Shown here piece by piece: positions 1-10,569 of a DNA stretch of 64,000 nucleotides. Both the position numbers and the translations under genes were made by a program. The notes below the pieces were generated by a model, which did not search any database, was not told the origin of the DNA, and saw nothing but the letters and a program-made list of their open reading frames with translations. This DNA is from Nymphalis io. Taxonomy: Eukaryota > Arthropoda > Insecta > Lepidoptera > Nymphalidae. The stretch's first letter is position 1; each line of letters opens with the position of its first letter. The stretch covers positions 4,030,001 to 4,094,000 of the forward strand of contig NC_065901.1 of assembly GCF_905147045.1 (NCBI RefSeq). Direction: 5' to 3'.

Positions 1-2655
1 AGACGCAAATACTCCGCCCTGCCGACACCAGCTACCTTAACTATCCCGGCTACATGCTTGAAGAATCTTTTAAAGCGAAAGCCGGAGTATGCTTGTTCGT
101 CAGGGCGGATGTTTGTTGTCACCGATTGCGCTGCTTGAAGGACCCCTCCTTCTCCATGTTGGTGGTACGTGTGGACCTGGTTCGTCAGAGTCGAGTCTAC
201 GTGTGCCTCTACAGATCCCACAATGGTGACTTGGAGACAAGCCGATTATTTGACCATCTTAGTCGGGTGGCAGATGCTGCGCAAGAGCAGTTTCCTAACG
301 CGGAATTGGTGTTTTTGGGGGATTTTAATGCTCACTATGAATCATGGTTGAAATCCCTCAAAACTGACCATGCTGGAAGAACTGCTCATGCTTTTGCTCT
401 CACACACGACTTGACCCAACTGGTTGATCAGCCCACCAGGATCCCAGACATTGATGGGCAAGCGCCTTCTCTACTGGATCTTCTGCTGACTTCTCACCCG
501 GTGGAATATCAGGTTGTGGTTCAAGCTCCACTTGGTTCTTCGGATCACGGCCTTATATCTACCAAAGTGCCACAGGCCAAGCTGCCGCCATCAGCTGTAT
601 GCAAACGTCGCGTTTGGCACTATAAGTCGGCAGATTGGGACGGTATGCGCGATTACTATGCGTCAGTCCCTTGGAAGGAACGTTGCTTCAGTGGGAATGA
701 CCCGACAGCTAGTGCCGCTGCTGTTGCTGATGGGATCATGTTAGGAATGGAATACTACATTCCTAGCTCAGATCTCATCAATAGGGGCACGCGTAACCGT
801 TGGTTCACTCGTGAATGTGCCGACGCTGTATCATCTAAGCAGGCGGCATATCGCGCGTGGATCAACGGCTGCATTAGCGGGGCATCTAACATTGACTCAC
901 TGAAAGCAAACTACAATAAAAATTCCAAGTCCTGTAGGAAGGCATACACGAGAGCGGATGCACAGCGCATTGTACAGAATGGTCATGACCTTATTTCGCA
1001 TCCTAGGGGCTCCCGTAGGTTCTGGCGTCTGACCAAGTCTGTGCAAAACAATTTCTGCCAACCTTCGCTGTCACCACTCAGAAATCCGGACGGATCGCTA
1101 TCTCACAGTCCGCAGGAGAAAGCCGACCTCCTGGCTAAACTCTTTGCCGACAACTCTGTGATCGATGATTGTAGTGCGCAGCCACCAACAATACCTACAT
1201 GTGGCCACACGATGCCTGACATCAAAATCAGGCAACGTGATGTGCGTGCGGAGCTGCAATCACTCGATATACGGAAAGCTAGCGGTCCCGATGGAATACC
1301 AGCAATTGTGCTGAAGAAGTGCGCGGCGGAGCTGTCTCCTGTGTTAACGCGCCTGTTCCAACTTTCTCTCTCTTCGGGATGTGTGCCGGGGGCTTGGAGA
1401 AGAGCTAATGTGCAAGCGGTTCCCAAAAAAGGGGATCGGTCTGACCCGGCAAATTATCGGCCAATAGCTATTACCTCAATACTTTGTAAGGTGATGGAAC
1501 GGATTCTAAACAACCAACTGATCCATTACCTAGAAGATCACTGTCTAATTAATGATCGTCAGTACGGGTTTCGACCAAAACGGTCCACAGGTGATCTTCT
1601 AGCGTACGTAACACACCTCTGGGGTGAAGCTATCGACAAGCATGGAGAATCGTTGGCTGTCAGCCTCGATATCTCTAAGGCTTTCGACAGGGTCTGGCAC
1701 AGAAGTCTTCTCTCCAAGCTACCGGCATATGGTCTGCCTGCTCAGCTATGCACCTGGATTCCCAGCTTCCTACACAAGCGTAGCCTTCGTGTTTTAGTAG
1801 ATGGTTGCGCTTCTCAATTCTATGTAATGAATGCTGGGGTCCCCCAGGGATCTGTGCTATCTCCCACACTCTTTCTTTTGCATATCAATGATATGTTCTC
1901 CCTTGGGAACATACATTGCTATGCAGATGATAGTACAGTGCATGGTGGATACCACGGACGCGCAGTGGCTGGGCGGGCGGAAACTGAGGAGAGGCGGGAG
2001 AATCTTGTCATTGAACTCGATAGGACGTTAGAGCTCATCGCCAAATGGGGTTCTGATAATCTTGTTGAGTTTAATGCCAAGAAAACACAGGTATGCGCTC
2101 TCACAGCAAAAAAGTCACCATTTTACCCTCATCCCTCCCTCTGTGGCACACCGCTGATGATACAAAGCAAAATCGCCATGCTGGGGATGGACGTTCGCTG
2201 CGACCTTAGTCCAAGAGATTACATCGAGGCTATTATAAAAACAGCTTCACGGAAACTCGGAGTTCTGAACAAGGTGCGGCGTTTTTTCACGCCACAACAA
2301 CTGTGCCTGTTATACAAAACACAGGTACGGTCTTGCGTTGAATATTGCTCGCACCTTTTTGATGGCTCCGCTAAGTACCTACTGGAGGCCTTGGACCGGT
2401 TGCAGCGACGTGCAGTACGCATTATTGGCGACGTAAAGGTCACAAACACCCTTGAACCTTTACAATTGCGTCGCGAGATAGCAGCACTGAGTGCTTTCTA
2501 TCGACTGTATCACGGCGAGTGCTCTGAGGAATTATTCTCTCTAATTCCTGCTTCCCCCTTCCTTCTTAAGTCCACGCGAGCTGGTTCTCGATGTCACCGC
2601 CTAACTGTGACATCAATTCCATCGCGCACAAAGAAATTTGGCAACTCCTTTTTGG
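1..2655 (+). mobile_element. Non-LTR retrotransposon, family A copy 1 (CR1/Jockey group), 5' end outside window
   Basis: This LINE body encodes an apurinic-type endonuclease followed by a reverse transcriptase. It is nearly identical in sequence to two other copies here (from 10570 and from 62901). Similarity to the 10570 copy is continuous up to about 2650 and then stops. The last roughly 110 codon positions and the 3' UTR with its hairpin and A-tail are replaced by AT-rich sequence, apart from a short residual match (CCAGCTC and CGTG, near 2669-2681). The 3' end is therefore lost or rearranged. Clade is not resolved: the C-terminal WNSLPAHVFP-type block of the sister copy favours a CR1/L2-like relative over classical jockey. 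Confidence 0.9.
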
Positions 2656-2708
2656 CGAGTAGAGAACCAGCTCGCGTGATATTTTATCAACTTTTATTTC
2701 TTAACTGA
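3..2708 (+). CDS. LINE ORF2-type polyprotein: endonuclease plus reverse transcriptase (5' partial, altered C-terminus)
   Basis: The frame is already open at the window edge (residues read TQILRPADTSYLNYPGY before the Met at 54), so the true start lies upstream. Counting from that Met, an exonuclease-endonuclease-phosphatase fold shows LGDFNAH near residues 88-94 and SSDHGL near 162-167, the catalytic Asp/Asn and Asp/His pairs of the family. The reverse transcriptase follows, with GPDGIP and NYRPIAI, motif A LDISKAFD (Asp near 539), motif B AGVPQGSVLSP (near 594-604) and the catalytic YADD (near 623-626). The enzyme would nick target DNA and prime cDNA synthesis from its own RNA. No internal stop or frameshift is seen. 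The last 18 or so residues differ from the sister copy, which ends in GRQGGDG, so this copy may not be competent. Confidence 0.92.
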   Translation, partial: TQILRPADTSYLNYPGYMLEESFKAKAGVCLFVRADVCCHRLRCLKDPSFSMLVVRVDLVRQSRVYVCLYRSHNGDLETSRLFDHLSRVADAAQEQFPNAELVFLGDFNAHYESWLKSLKTDHAGRTAHAFALTHDLTQLVDQPTRIPDIDGQAPSLLDLLLTSHPVEYQVVVQAPLGSSDHGLISTKVPQAKLPPSAVCKRRVWHYKSADWDGMRDYYASVPWKERCFSGNDPTASAAAVADGIMLGMEYYIPSSDLINRGTRNRWFTRECADAVSSKQAAYRAWINGCISGASNIDSLKANYNKNSKSCRKAYTRADAQRIVQNGHDLISHPRGSRRFWRLTKSVQNNFCQPSLSPLRNPDGSLSHSPQEKADLLAKLFADNSVIDDCSAQPPTIPTCGHTMPDIKIRQRDVRAELQSLDIRKASGPDGIPAIVLKKCAAELSPVLTRLFQLSLSSGCVPGAWRRANVQAVPKKGDRSDPANYRPIAITSILCKVMERILNNQLIHYLEDHCLINDRQYGFRPKRSTGDLLAYVTHLWGEAIDKHGESLAVSLDISKAFDRVWHRSLLSKLPAYGLPAQLCTWIPSFLHKRSLRVLVDGCASQFYVMNAGVPQGSVLSPTLFLLHINDMFSLGNIHCYADDSTVHGGYHGRAVAGRAETEERRENLVIELDRTLELIAKWGSDNLVEFNAKKTQVCALTAKKSPFYPHPSLCGTPLMIQSKIAMLGMDVRCDLSPRDYIEAIIKTASRKLGVLNKVRRFFTPQQLCLLYKTQVRSCVEYCSHLFDGSAKYLLEALDRLQRRAVRIIGDVKVTNTLEPLQLRREIAALSAFYRLYHGECSEELFSLIPASPFLLKSTRAGSRCHRLTVTSIPSRTKKFGNSFLASREPARVIFYQLLFLN

Positions 2709-3779
2709 TAAACAATTTAATGATTCTGAGTTTGGTATTTTTAAATAAAAGTTTTATATTTTGCAAGGCATTAGTTATTGATCCCGCGATTAGATAGCTC
2801 AGTAGACTATATTTAAATATTAAAGAAGGAAGGTTCCTACCTCGTTATTTGCTCTTATTCGTGACGAAACTATTCTTAGTGGAAGCGCTTTATTTATCAG
2901 GTGAAAAGAAGTACGTCATACTTGAAAATCATATTGATAATATAACATGAAAAAAAAATTCCTTTTAATTTATGCTTTGACTGTAGATACAGTACAATTA
3001 TGCTTTTTACAAAAATGACATAGGTAAATATATTGTATTATATTAGCGTTATTTAAAATATATTAAATTATAAAGAAACATTTGGATTTGGATCAAAACA
3101 CTTTTAATTTTAATTCTATGTGAATTATTCTAAACAAGACATTCTGAATTTTTGTAAGAAGTTAGTACCGAAGTCATGAATCTTTACTTGAGACTGCTGT
3201 CTTGAATTTAAATATGTTTCCTCTTGTTATTCTTACATTAAACTTAAATTTTGTATTCTAAATTAGAATCTTTATATAAATTTTAGCGGTGATGGAGATA
3301 AGCAGAATGGCATAAAAGAACGTCACGCCGTTTCCCGTCGCGGCATACGACTCGATCACCACATTAATAAAAAAGTTTTCTTTAGAGCCTTTTAACAAAA
3401 ATGTTTTTACATTACATGTTGTTAATAAGGTTGATTATAAGATATAATATAATTAAAGATTCGATTATAAAAAAGCCTTTCTTATAATGGCGTATTCAAG
3501 AAATGCCATGTAATAATCATAACATATCCAAGTATTATTAGCTCCAGGATGGTTCAAGTTTGATAAGTGAATAGTTGTCGTCTACTCGCTTCTAACTCCG
3601 TAAGTAAACCGGGCCGCAACACCAACTTTGTCCTCTACTTAATACATTGCTTTGCCATTTCAAAGATATAACGAAAAAGTTATATAATACAATTAAAATA
3701 GCTGTACCCGTATCCCGTGTCTCGTGTCGTGCGGTTTTATTCATTATTTACGGAATATATTACTGTATTTCATACTAGT
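2709..3779. other. AT-rich DNA without recognised gene
   Basis: No long open frame and no recognisable repeat. There is a small GC-richer patch at about 3290-3360 (CGCCGTTTCCCGTCGCGG) and another at 3600-3620, neither assignable. Confidence 0.5.
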
Positions 3780-3915
3780 TTTTGCGAGCGGGTTCGATCG
3801 TGTTTCTCAAGTCATTCCTTGGGGTTCATACAAATCGGTTTAGTAGTTTAACCATGAAAGCTAAGCTACGTAACAGACAGACAAACAAGTAACTCTTACT
3901 TTTGATTTATTGCAA
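3780..3915. repeat. Dispersed repeat Y, degenerate copy
   Basis: Contains the chain CAAATCGGTTTAGTAGTTTA, then GTAACAGACAGACAAACAAG, then TTACTTTTG. This resembles a very common insect dispersed sequence of the form 'AATCGGTTCAGTGGTTT ... ACAGACAGACAAAGTTACTTTCGCATTTATAAT'. The reverse-complement form is present at 53110-53222. Element class is not established from this copy. Confidence 0.5.
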
Positions 3916-4317
3916 AGTTTTATATTTTTAAACGAAATCATATATTTGGTCCTATATATATCAGTAATTTATACCGAATAGGTTATTGGCTGTCTGGGCT
4001 CATCTGGAGTCTTTGGACAAATAATCGTGTAATTCCTTATGTAATTATGTATTTAAAATTGTAGATATTAAAGTTATAAAAAGTTCTTTGGACGTAGGCT
4101 TGCCTCTTATTTGCAGAAAACGCTTAAACTATATTTATGTTTTTTATTTTCATATGGTTGAACTGTTATAGAGGAAGATACTGCTATCATATTAAGAATA
4201 TAAAAGGAAAATAAATTATTTTAAGCATTATTTATTGTTCTTTAATTAAATAGTAGTATTATGTATCGGTTGTATCTTAAACAATGTTTTTTTGATTTAT
4301 TTTTTATGTACATGTGT

Positions 4318-4584
4318 TTATAATAATTCACTGGGACATTTTTCACACAGGGCCATCTGATCCCAAATTAAGATTGTACAGAGCTTGTACTATGGAAACC
4401 AGACAACAGATATACTACATATACTATTTTTCTTATGTAAATACATACTTATATAGAAAATTACACCCAGACTCAGGACAAACACACATGTTCTTGCACA
4501 CAAATATCTGTCCTGGGTAGGAATCGAACCCACGACCTTCGGCGTAAAAGGCAAGCATCCACCAACCACGCCAACCGGCTCGTC
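4318..4584 (-). mobile_element. tRNA-derived SINE, family S3, near full length
   Basis: On the minus strand the element begins GACGAGCCGGTTGGCGTGG (box A-like) and reaches GGTCGTGGGTTCGATTCC (box B, GGTTCGATTCC) about 50 bases later. This is the split internal RNA polymerase III promoter of a tRNA. A non-tRNA body follows (AGACATTTGTGTGC-type segment, then TAGTACAAGCTCTG) and ends near CCCAGTGAATTATTATA. Only one copy of this type was noticed. It resembles a SINE common in Lepidoptera, but the family name is not certain. It has no coding capacity and would depend on a LINE for movement. Confidence 0.75.
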
Positions 4585-5106
4585 TAAGAATGTTGGAGAT
4601 CCGTTTTAAATAAATTTGTTTAGTTAGGTCAAAACAGTTTTTTTAAGTTATTCATTATTAAGCACACAGTTTAAAACTATTCAATAAAATTACCTAAAGA
4701 AAATAAAAGCCTTGTATATCAATAACAAGTGTACATATAATTCATAATAATAACATAATATTACATTAAGGAATTATATAAAATTAGTTGATAGAAATAC
4801 AAAATTTAAAAATTTATTATTTAAATAAAATAAAATAATTTATTAACTTTTAATCGATACACTGAATCTTTTGTAAAATTGGAATGCTTTCAGTTCCTCG
4901 TTTCGAATGGCTTCCGTGTTTGCAGTTGCAGTACTATTCTAAACAAGATCCTGGGTAGAGCGAAATTAGTTCAATTGTCCCGTCCTGGACAATGGCTCGG
5001 AATTGAGGCGTATTTAGCTACATTGCAATGGATCCCACGTGATATTTTGACCTAACCGAACTTAAATTTTAATTATTAACTAATACGTAAAATTATATAA
5101 AAATAG
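4585..5106. other. AT-rich spacer, nothing recognised
   Basis: Runs of A and T with no open frame of interest. The block at 4890-5040 is slightly richer in GC but matches nothing else in the window. Confidence 0.5.
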
Positions 5107-5195
5107 ATGACGTTAGGACGTTGGTTAGGACACGTAAATCTTCACCGTGGATTGCGGATTCAAACTCGCTACTACCAATACAGTATTCTCACACA
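5107..5195 (+). repeat. Decayed tRNA-type SINE head (family S1-like)
   Basis: GGTTAGGACACGTAAATCTTC followed by GGATTGCGGATTCAAACTC parallels the head of the well-preserved S1 copy at 50425 (TGGTAAGAACGCGTGAATCTTAACC, then GTGGGTTCAAACC). The box B-like GGATTCAAACTC is recognisable. The body downstream is not. This is probably an old, heavily mutated insertion. Confidence 0.4.
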
Positions 5196-6018
5196 AAAAT
5201 AAGTTTGCATCAAAATCTACCACGGCGACGATATTTAAAAAAAAAACGCAGTCTTTAACTTTATTTAACAACGAGTATCAATCAATAGATTCTATGGACA
5301 GGCTTCAAGTATGCTTATATGTCTTATGTATAGAAGTATTCGTTTAATTTAACATTAAAAGATTGAAAGTTTTTTTTACACATTAGTAGCACGAGATAAG
5401 TACATTATATTCACAATAAGGATATTTCATTTTAATAAAGGAAAACTGGACTGAGCTCGTGTTTGTTTTCTGCCGACACTATAAAACATCCTATTTCCTT
5501 TACGGTTTTTTTTAAATTATAAAATAAAACAGATGATTCCAATTATATATGTGCAATATATTCGTACTTATATGTAATTCCTGCCTAATCGTCGTTAGTT
5601 CTCAAAGTATAGTTTCCTTTACTACGTCTCAGGTTACGTACTGCAGTTCAATTGCATGCGACTGGAACGAGCTTCTAATTTGAATGACAAAGGCGGCTGC
5701 ATGCGCGCGAATAATTGACTCCAAGACGAATTAGTTGTTGCTTTTGATGCGAGTCAAGATGGCGTCTGCTTAAGCTTAGCATCCTCTAAATATAAAGATT
5801 TGATAACACATTGCAATACGATATTCGTAGGAACGACTTTCGATACATTCAGGAGAGGTATAAACGTGACGGTGAAATATTTTGCTAACGTTGTAACTTA
5901 TTCTATGACAAAATCTACATCTTGGGTAGATTTAATTTGGATTTATAGCTCTCATGGCGTGTTGCCATGTTAGAAAAATATTTGCAATTTTTTTTAATTA
6001 ATTTTTTTTCAGTAAACA
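5196..6018. other. Unassigned DNA with a CpG-bearing patch
   Basis: Mostly AT-rich. The segment at about 5630-5790 has more GC and CpG (GCATGCGCGCGAATAATTG, TCAAGATGGCGTCTGC). No open frame continues through it. It could be a conserved non-coding element, but the sequence alone cannot decide. Confidence 0.4.
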
Positions 6019-6350
6019 TAATAATAATGTTCTCCGTACCGCTTTCGGCCATGGCGGCCAATCTCAAGAGAGATAAGCCAACTGCGCAGAAGATATATAG
6101 TGCACAAGCGTGTGCGCAAAAGGTGCACTCTCTATTCCCTAACTCTTTTAATCCGATGAGACGGCAATCCGATACGACCGGGAAGAGTTCCGAGGCACGG
6201 GAGTCTACACACTTCCAACAGCCAGACTGGGCTGCTACAGAGAATTTTCAACAGAAAAACCCAATAACTTTTTAATGGCTCGATCTGTGATTTGAACTCA
6301 GGACCTCTGGGTCTGTGGCCTTACAGCTACTAGACCAACGCAGGCAGCCA
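6019..6350 (-). mobile_element. tRNA-derived SINE, family S2, near full length
   Basis: Read on the minus strand, the head GGCTGCCTGCGTTGGTCTAG lies at the 6350 end. A box B-like GAGTTCAAATCACAG comes next, then the S2 body: AAGTTATTGGGTTTTTCTG, a segment around GTGTGTAGACTCCCGTGCC, and TGTGCGCACACGC-type sequence. It ends in an (ATT)n tail at 6019-6030. The same body is present at 8413, 29140, 41374, 44600 and 51981. The open frame seen on the plus strand across it (from 5967) is incidental. A short AAACAT match on both sides may be a target duplication, but it is too short to rely on. Confidence 0.8.
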
Positions 6351-7635
6351 AAAACATTATACACATATAAAGTTACAATATTTATGACAAACAAATATCT
6401 TAAATAAAAGTAACTAAATATTTAAAGATATTACAATATATTATAAAGATACAAGTGACAAAAGAAATTTTATTATAAAATTACAAAATAAATTACTTTA
6501 TTTTGTTTTATTAAATAAAAAAAAAAAGATTATTCATTCATTGCAGGAATTATTTTACAAATTAAAAGTATTTTTCAACCAACCAGTTGTGTAATTTTAT
6601 TTTGAATATTAAATAAAATAAATTATTTTAACCTGTTTTTATAAAATTATATATTTATTATTATTGTATTAAAATACTTTTTATTTTGCTTTAAAGGATC
6701 ATCGTTTTTTTTCTTAATTATAATATCTAATATACTTATGATGTATGTATGTATGAAAAACGTAATTGATTTTTGGTGGAAATTTAGTAGAAATTTCTTC
6801 CATTTTCACTGCGCTATTAAGGTGCTCACCAGCTTGAGCATAAGTCCTTTGTTACTCCTGAATCTAAATGCAGAAATAAATTATTAAAATACTTGAAATA
6901 ATTTTGTTTTTACTTCTAAGATATACATTCATTTCTTATTAAATAAATGAAGGAAAAGCAAAAGTGATTACAATGAGTGAGAACGGTATTCATTTGTAAA
7001 ATCTATTCTATGCTCTTAAATATATTGTGCTGTAGCTTACCGGGTAATTATGTAGATGAATTTAATTAAATTTTGCTAATATATCTAATGAAATTATTGA
7101 TATAAATTTTAATGTATATCTTAAACAAAACTATAATATAATATTTTTATTTCGGCCGTGATTCGTGTTGTATAAAAAAGTTTCATTTACGCTTTTTGTC
7201 TTTCGATGTTGGCAACGGGACGACTGGTTTATTTTTCACCCAGAAAGGAGACACTATTCCATAGTTCATGAATTGTACAGTAGCCATTCCTAATTTGGTT
7301 CCGTAAATAATTCTGATTCCTAAATATTTGAATATTAAATTGCATGAATAAGATTGCGACGCTCAGAAGTCGAACAATATTACGTATAATATAGCAATAT
7401 TTTAGATATAATATTAAAAAAGAAACATCGATATTTACAATAAGGAACTACACTATTATCAGTTGCCGTTAATCACAAATCCCCGTGAAGCTATTTATTG
7501 TCGTTATAATCGTTCAATTAAATCTATAGTCGTAATTATTCTGAAATAATCTTCAGTAAAACAGCTAAATTGGTTTGAAAGAGCAATTAGTGTTTCATAG
7601 ACGTAGACAGTGATTATAGAAACCAATGCAGTATT
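6351..7635. other. AT-rich DNA without recognised gene
   Basis: Very AT-rich, with poly(A)/poly(T) runs at 6510-6530. The more mixed segment at 7150-7330 (TTGGCAACGGGACGACTGG) has no sustained frame. Confidence 0.5.
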
Positions 7636-7930
7636 TTTATTGTATAGAATAGGTAGGCGGATGAGCATATGGTAAGTGGTCACCTGATGGTAAGTGGTCA
7701 CCAATGCCCATAGACATTGGCATTGTAAGAAATGTTAATCATCGCTTACATCGCCAATGCGCCACCTACCTTGGGAACTAAGATGTTATGTTCCTTGTTC
7801 CTGTAATTACACTAGCTCACTCACCGTTTAAACCGGTACACAACAATATCAAGTACTGCTGTTGCGGTAGAATACCTGATGAACGGGTGGTACCTGCCCA
7901 GACGAGCTAATACAAAGCCCTAGCACCAGT
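7636..7930 (-). mobile_element. Repeat X copy (poly(A)-tailed, SINE-like)
   Basis: On the minus strand it runs from a GGTGCTAGGGCTTTGT-type start at the 7930 end, through CCACCCGTTCATCAGG, GTTGTGTACCGG and GTGAGTGAGCTAGTG, to ACCATCAGGTGACC and CCGCCTACC at the tail. Nine copies of this repeat lie in the window, some sharing the same 5' boundary, which suggests a defined short element and not random LINE truncations. No tRNA-like promoter boxes are visible. This copy carries a local duplication of GGTAAGTGGTCACC (about 7671-7702). Confidence 0.75.
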
Positions 7931-8400
7931 CGAAATTATATACCAGCAGTAGTATTTATATTAATATTTGAATTCATTGTTTGTAAAACTGTGTTTTCTT
8001 GAATGTAATATAACAAATAGTTACTTTTATTTAATCAATTAAAAACAATTTGTATTATTGTATTTTTTATGAAGTATTGTTTCCAGGCGAAAGTATTCAA
8101 TATTTTAGCTTTCACTGGTGGAAAAACCTTATTCAAGTCTGCTTGGGTAAATGTCACTAATTCTCCGGTTTATTTTACTACCAATTAGAATTATTGCGTT
8201 CCAGTTTTAAGGGGTACTCACATATTCAGACGAAAAGGAAATAAAATATTATTTAATTTTTAAGAGCAAAAAATTATATACTTTTTTCACCTTTAATGAT
8301 TTTTTTTATATTTTATCAATGAATATTAATTATACTGCAAGATGAAGTCCTAAAATAGTTTAAATGAGTTACATTAAAATTGACCTGTACTATCATACAA

Positions 8401-8412
8401 TATTATCGATTT
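8401..8412. repeat. Target-site duplication, left copy (S2 SINE)
   Basis: TATTATCGATTT is repeated exactly at 8721-8732, bracketing the S2 SINE. Part of the match (TATTAT) overlaps the ATT-type tail, so the informative core is ATCGATTT. Confidence 0.7.
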
Positions 8413-8720
8413 GACTGCTTCGTTGGTGTAGTGGCTGGATGGAAGGCCGCAGACCCGGAGGTCCTGGGTTCAATTCCCAGGTCGTGCCAATAAAAAGTTG
8501 TTGGGTTTTTCTGTCAGAAAATTCTCAGTAGCAGCCCGGAGTATGGAAGTTGGAAGTGTGTACACTCCCGTGCCTCGAAAAGCACGTAAAGTCGTGTCGG
8601 ATTGCCGTCCCATCGGTTTATGAGCAATAGAGAGTGCACCTGTGTTTGCGCACACACTTGGGCACTATAATATCTCCTGCATAGTTGGATAATCTCTCTT
8701 GAGATTGGCTGCCTTATTAT
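8413..8720 (+). mobile_element. tRNA-derived SINE, family S2
   Basis: The head TGCTTCGTTGGTGTAGTGG is box A-like and GGTCCTGGGTTCAATTCCC contains a textbook box B (GGTTCAATTCC). Together they form an RNA polymerase III promoter inherited from a tRNA. The body carries AAAGTTGTTGGGTTTTTCTG, GTGTACACTCCCGTGCCTCG and GTTTGCGCACACACTTG. The tail is ATTATT-rich. Compared with the 41374 copy, a block after the 'AAGCACGTAAAG' segment is missing. A 12-bp flanking duplication supports retrotransposition. Confidence 0.85.
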
Positions 8721-8742
8721 TATTATCGATTTAATACAATTA

Positions 8743-8935
8743 TAATCATCATCATCTCAGCTGAAAGAAGTCCTCTGCTGGACAAAGAACTGCCTCAGGG
8801 ATAATTCATTTAGGTGACATTGCCACACTTAACGATCGTCAATCGCAGTAAGATGCTTAAAAAGACTTTACAGTCTGTTCTCCGTTATGTGTTCCCTGAA
8901 GACGAGCTTTACGGATCACACGGGATGATGAGATT
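8743..8935 (-). mobile_element. RTE-clade LINE 3' end, antisense fragment
   Basis: AATCATCATCATCTCAGC followed by CCTCTGCTGGACAAAGAACTG is the reverse complement of the stop/tail region typical of insect RTE elements, where a CCAGCAGTGGAC-like C-terminal coding end precedes a (TGA)n tail. The remaining 150 or so bases are weakly GC-rich and degenerate. 5' truncated; no coding capacity. Confidence 0.55.
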
Positions 8936-10091
8936 GTGAATTTCGCGTGTTAACAGCCACATAGCTAATAGTGTTGTGTTTATTATTTTTTAATATAAAA
9001 CTTGATAAATCCATTTTTATTAAAGATTTTTTATCTATTTTTCAATAAATTGTACCATTACAACCTTTATATTAAGCAAGTAGAAGGCTTACGTAAACTG
9101 TCTTGAACATTTTAAAAACTAATCAATATACTACATTTCCTTATCAATGCTACATTTTCAAAATATTATATTTCTTTCACATTGTATAACATTTTATAAT
9201 TTCTGTATAATAATGACGATTGTTCTGCTATCTTCTCATGATTGTAATGATGAATGTTAGAAGCACTTATTATATGATAGATGATAGTGTATCGCGTACG
9301 GACTTAGCCAAACGTAAAGCCCTCATAGATCTCGCACAGTGAATATGCATATTTAAGTAAATAGTATAGTTACTTACAATATGCTTAAAATATAATTCAT
9401 GTGCAAATACCCTTAACATTATTTAATAAAAGCGATATTAACAATTAAGATTCTGATCGGAAAAAAATTTATTTTCGTCACCGACCAGTAATAAATCTTT
9501 CAAAATCATAATTTAAGTAGGATCTGATTATGCAAAGGTGGGTGACGGCTTGACGGCACCCCGTGCCGTCGCGTGGCCGAAAATTAAATTTGCAAATGGA
9601 TCCAAAGTTAACGGTCGAATTGTACAAGAAATTGATTAATGCCTTCCCACGAGATCAAACAATTAGCGAATTGAATTATCTCAGATATAAATTTCTTGAG
9701 GATCCAAGAGTTGGACGCTTTGTTGTCGGAATGGAATAAAGTTTTTAATTTGGTTTCGAATAAAAAATTATGTTAGACGTTAAAATTGTTATAAAATATC
9801 TGTTCTTTTTCAGATACTTTTTGTTTCATACTTCGGCCGTGGTTGTTTCCAATTAGACGCTTTCTTTATTAACTTCACAGGAATATTGGAGAAGTTTTGT
9901 TATATATTGAAGAAAAAATTTAAGTAAATTCATGCTAATTGATAGTGATCAAATTTTAATAATAAATACAATTTAATTTCTGTAAATATTATTTTTATCT
10001 GAAAATTCTCCATAACTTCTAAATATTGTGAGCTAAATATTGTACACAAAGTCAAATAATGTTCCAAAGTAGATAGAGAAAACGCAAATAA
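8936..10091. other. AT-rich DNA without recognised gene
   Basis: No supported feature. A short GC-rich patch at 9540-9585 contains GACGGCACCCCGTGCCGTC, a hairpin-capable inverted repeat (GACGGCAC/GTGCCGTC, loop CCC). Confidence 0.45.
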
Positions 10092-10169
10092 TATTAGGTC
10101 CTTACATATGAAATTGACGTTTTAAACGGGAGTAATATAAAGTCTTTTTTTTTTGTAAAATATATTTAA

Positions 10170-10566
10170 TTAAACAAAGTATGCACCGTTGTTATCTATG
10201 CACTTTTGCCATCTCACAGGTAGTTCATTGATCCCTTTACTAAAAAAACCATGGGGGCGAGAATCAATAAACTTTTTGAAGGCGGTTTGGACTGCCGCAT
10301 CGGAGTTGATTTTTTTTTCTTTGTAAGAAGTTGTCCAAATTCCGGAAAAAATGGTAATATGCGACATCCACCGTACTCCCCGGAGTACGTCGCAGACATT
10401 CCAATTGTAGCTCATTTAACTTAGTTGTTGTTTGTTGTGCAGTGTGTGGTCTTTCGTTGTCGTGAAGCAGCAGTGGCCTAGAGCGATTGACCAATCTCGG
10501 TTGCTTAGCAGCTAGTTCTTCCTTCATGGTTTGCAGTTGCTGACAATAGATATCTGCCGTAATCAT
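10170..10566 (-). pseudogene. Mariner transposase, C-terminal fragment, frameshifted
   Basis: Read from 10566 downwards, the peptide begins ITADIYCQQLQTM and continues with AAKQPRLVNRSRPLLLHDNE, the HDNARPH block that holds a catalytic aspartate of mariner DDD enzymes (here HDNERPH, with A changed to E). Near 10400 the frame changes, and the expected PYSPDLAP-type block with the third catalytic Asp is garbled (RTPGSTVDVAYYHFF). A second frame supplies KKFIDSRPHGFFSKGI, then ELPVRWQKCIDNNGAYF, the usual mariner C-terminus. At least two frameshifts are needed and the N-terminal DNA-binding part is missing. Confidence 0.85.
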
Positions 10567-10569
10567 TTG

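Noticed and set aside
1103..1426. Antisense open frame of 107 codons in LINE copy 1 (and its twin at 62957-63280)
   Set aside because: Exact mirror of the reverse transcriptase coding frame; conserved only because the LINE is conserved.
5967..6275. 102-codon frame
   Set aside because: Lies across an antisense S2 SINE; no protein similarity.
8417..8490. Candidate tRNA gene (good box B)
   Set aside because: Continues into a SINE body with a 12-bp target duplication and does not close a cloverleaf acceptor stem. The same applies to the heads at 4584, 41374, 46872, 47494 and 50425.
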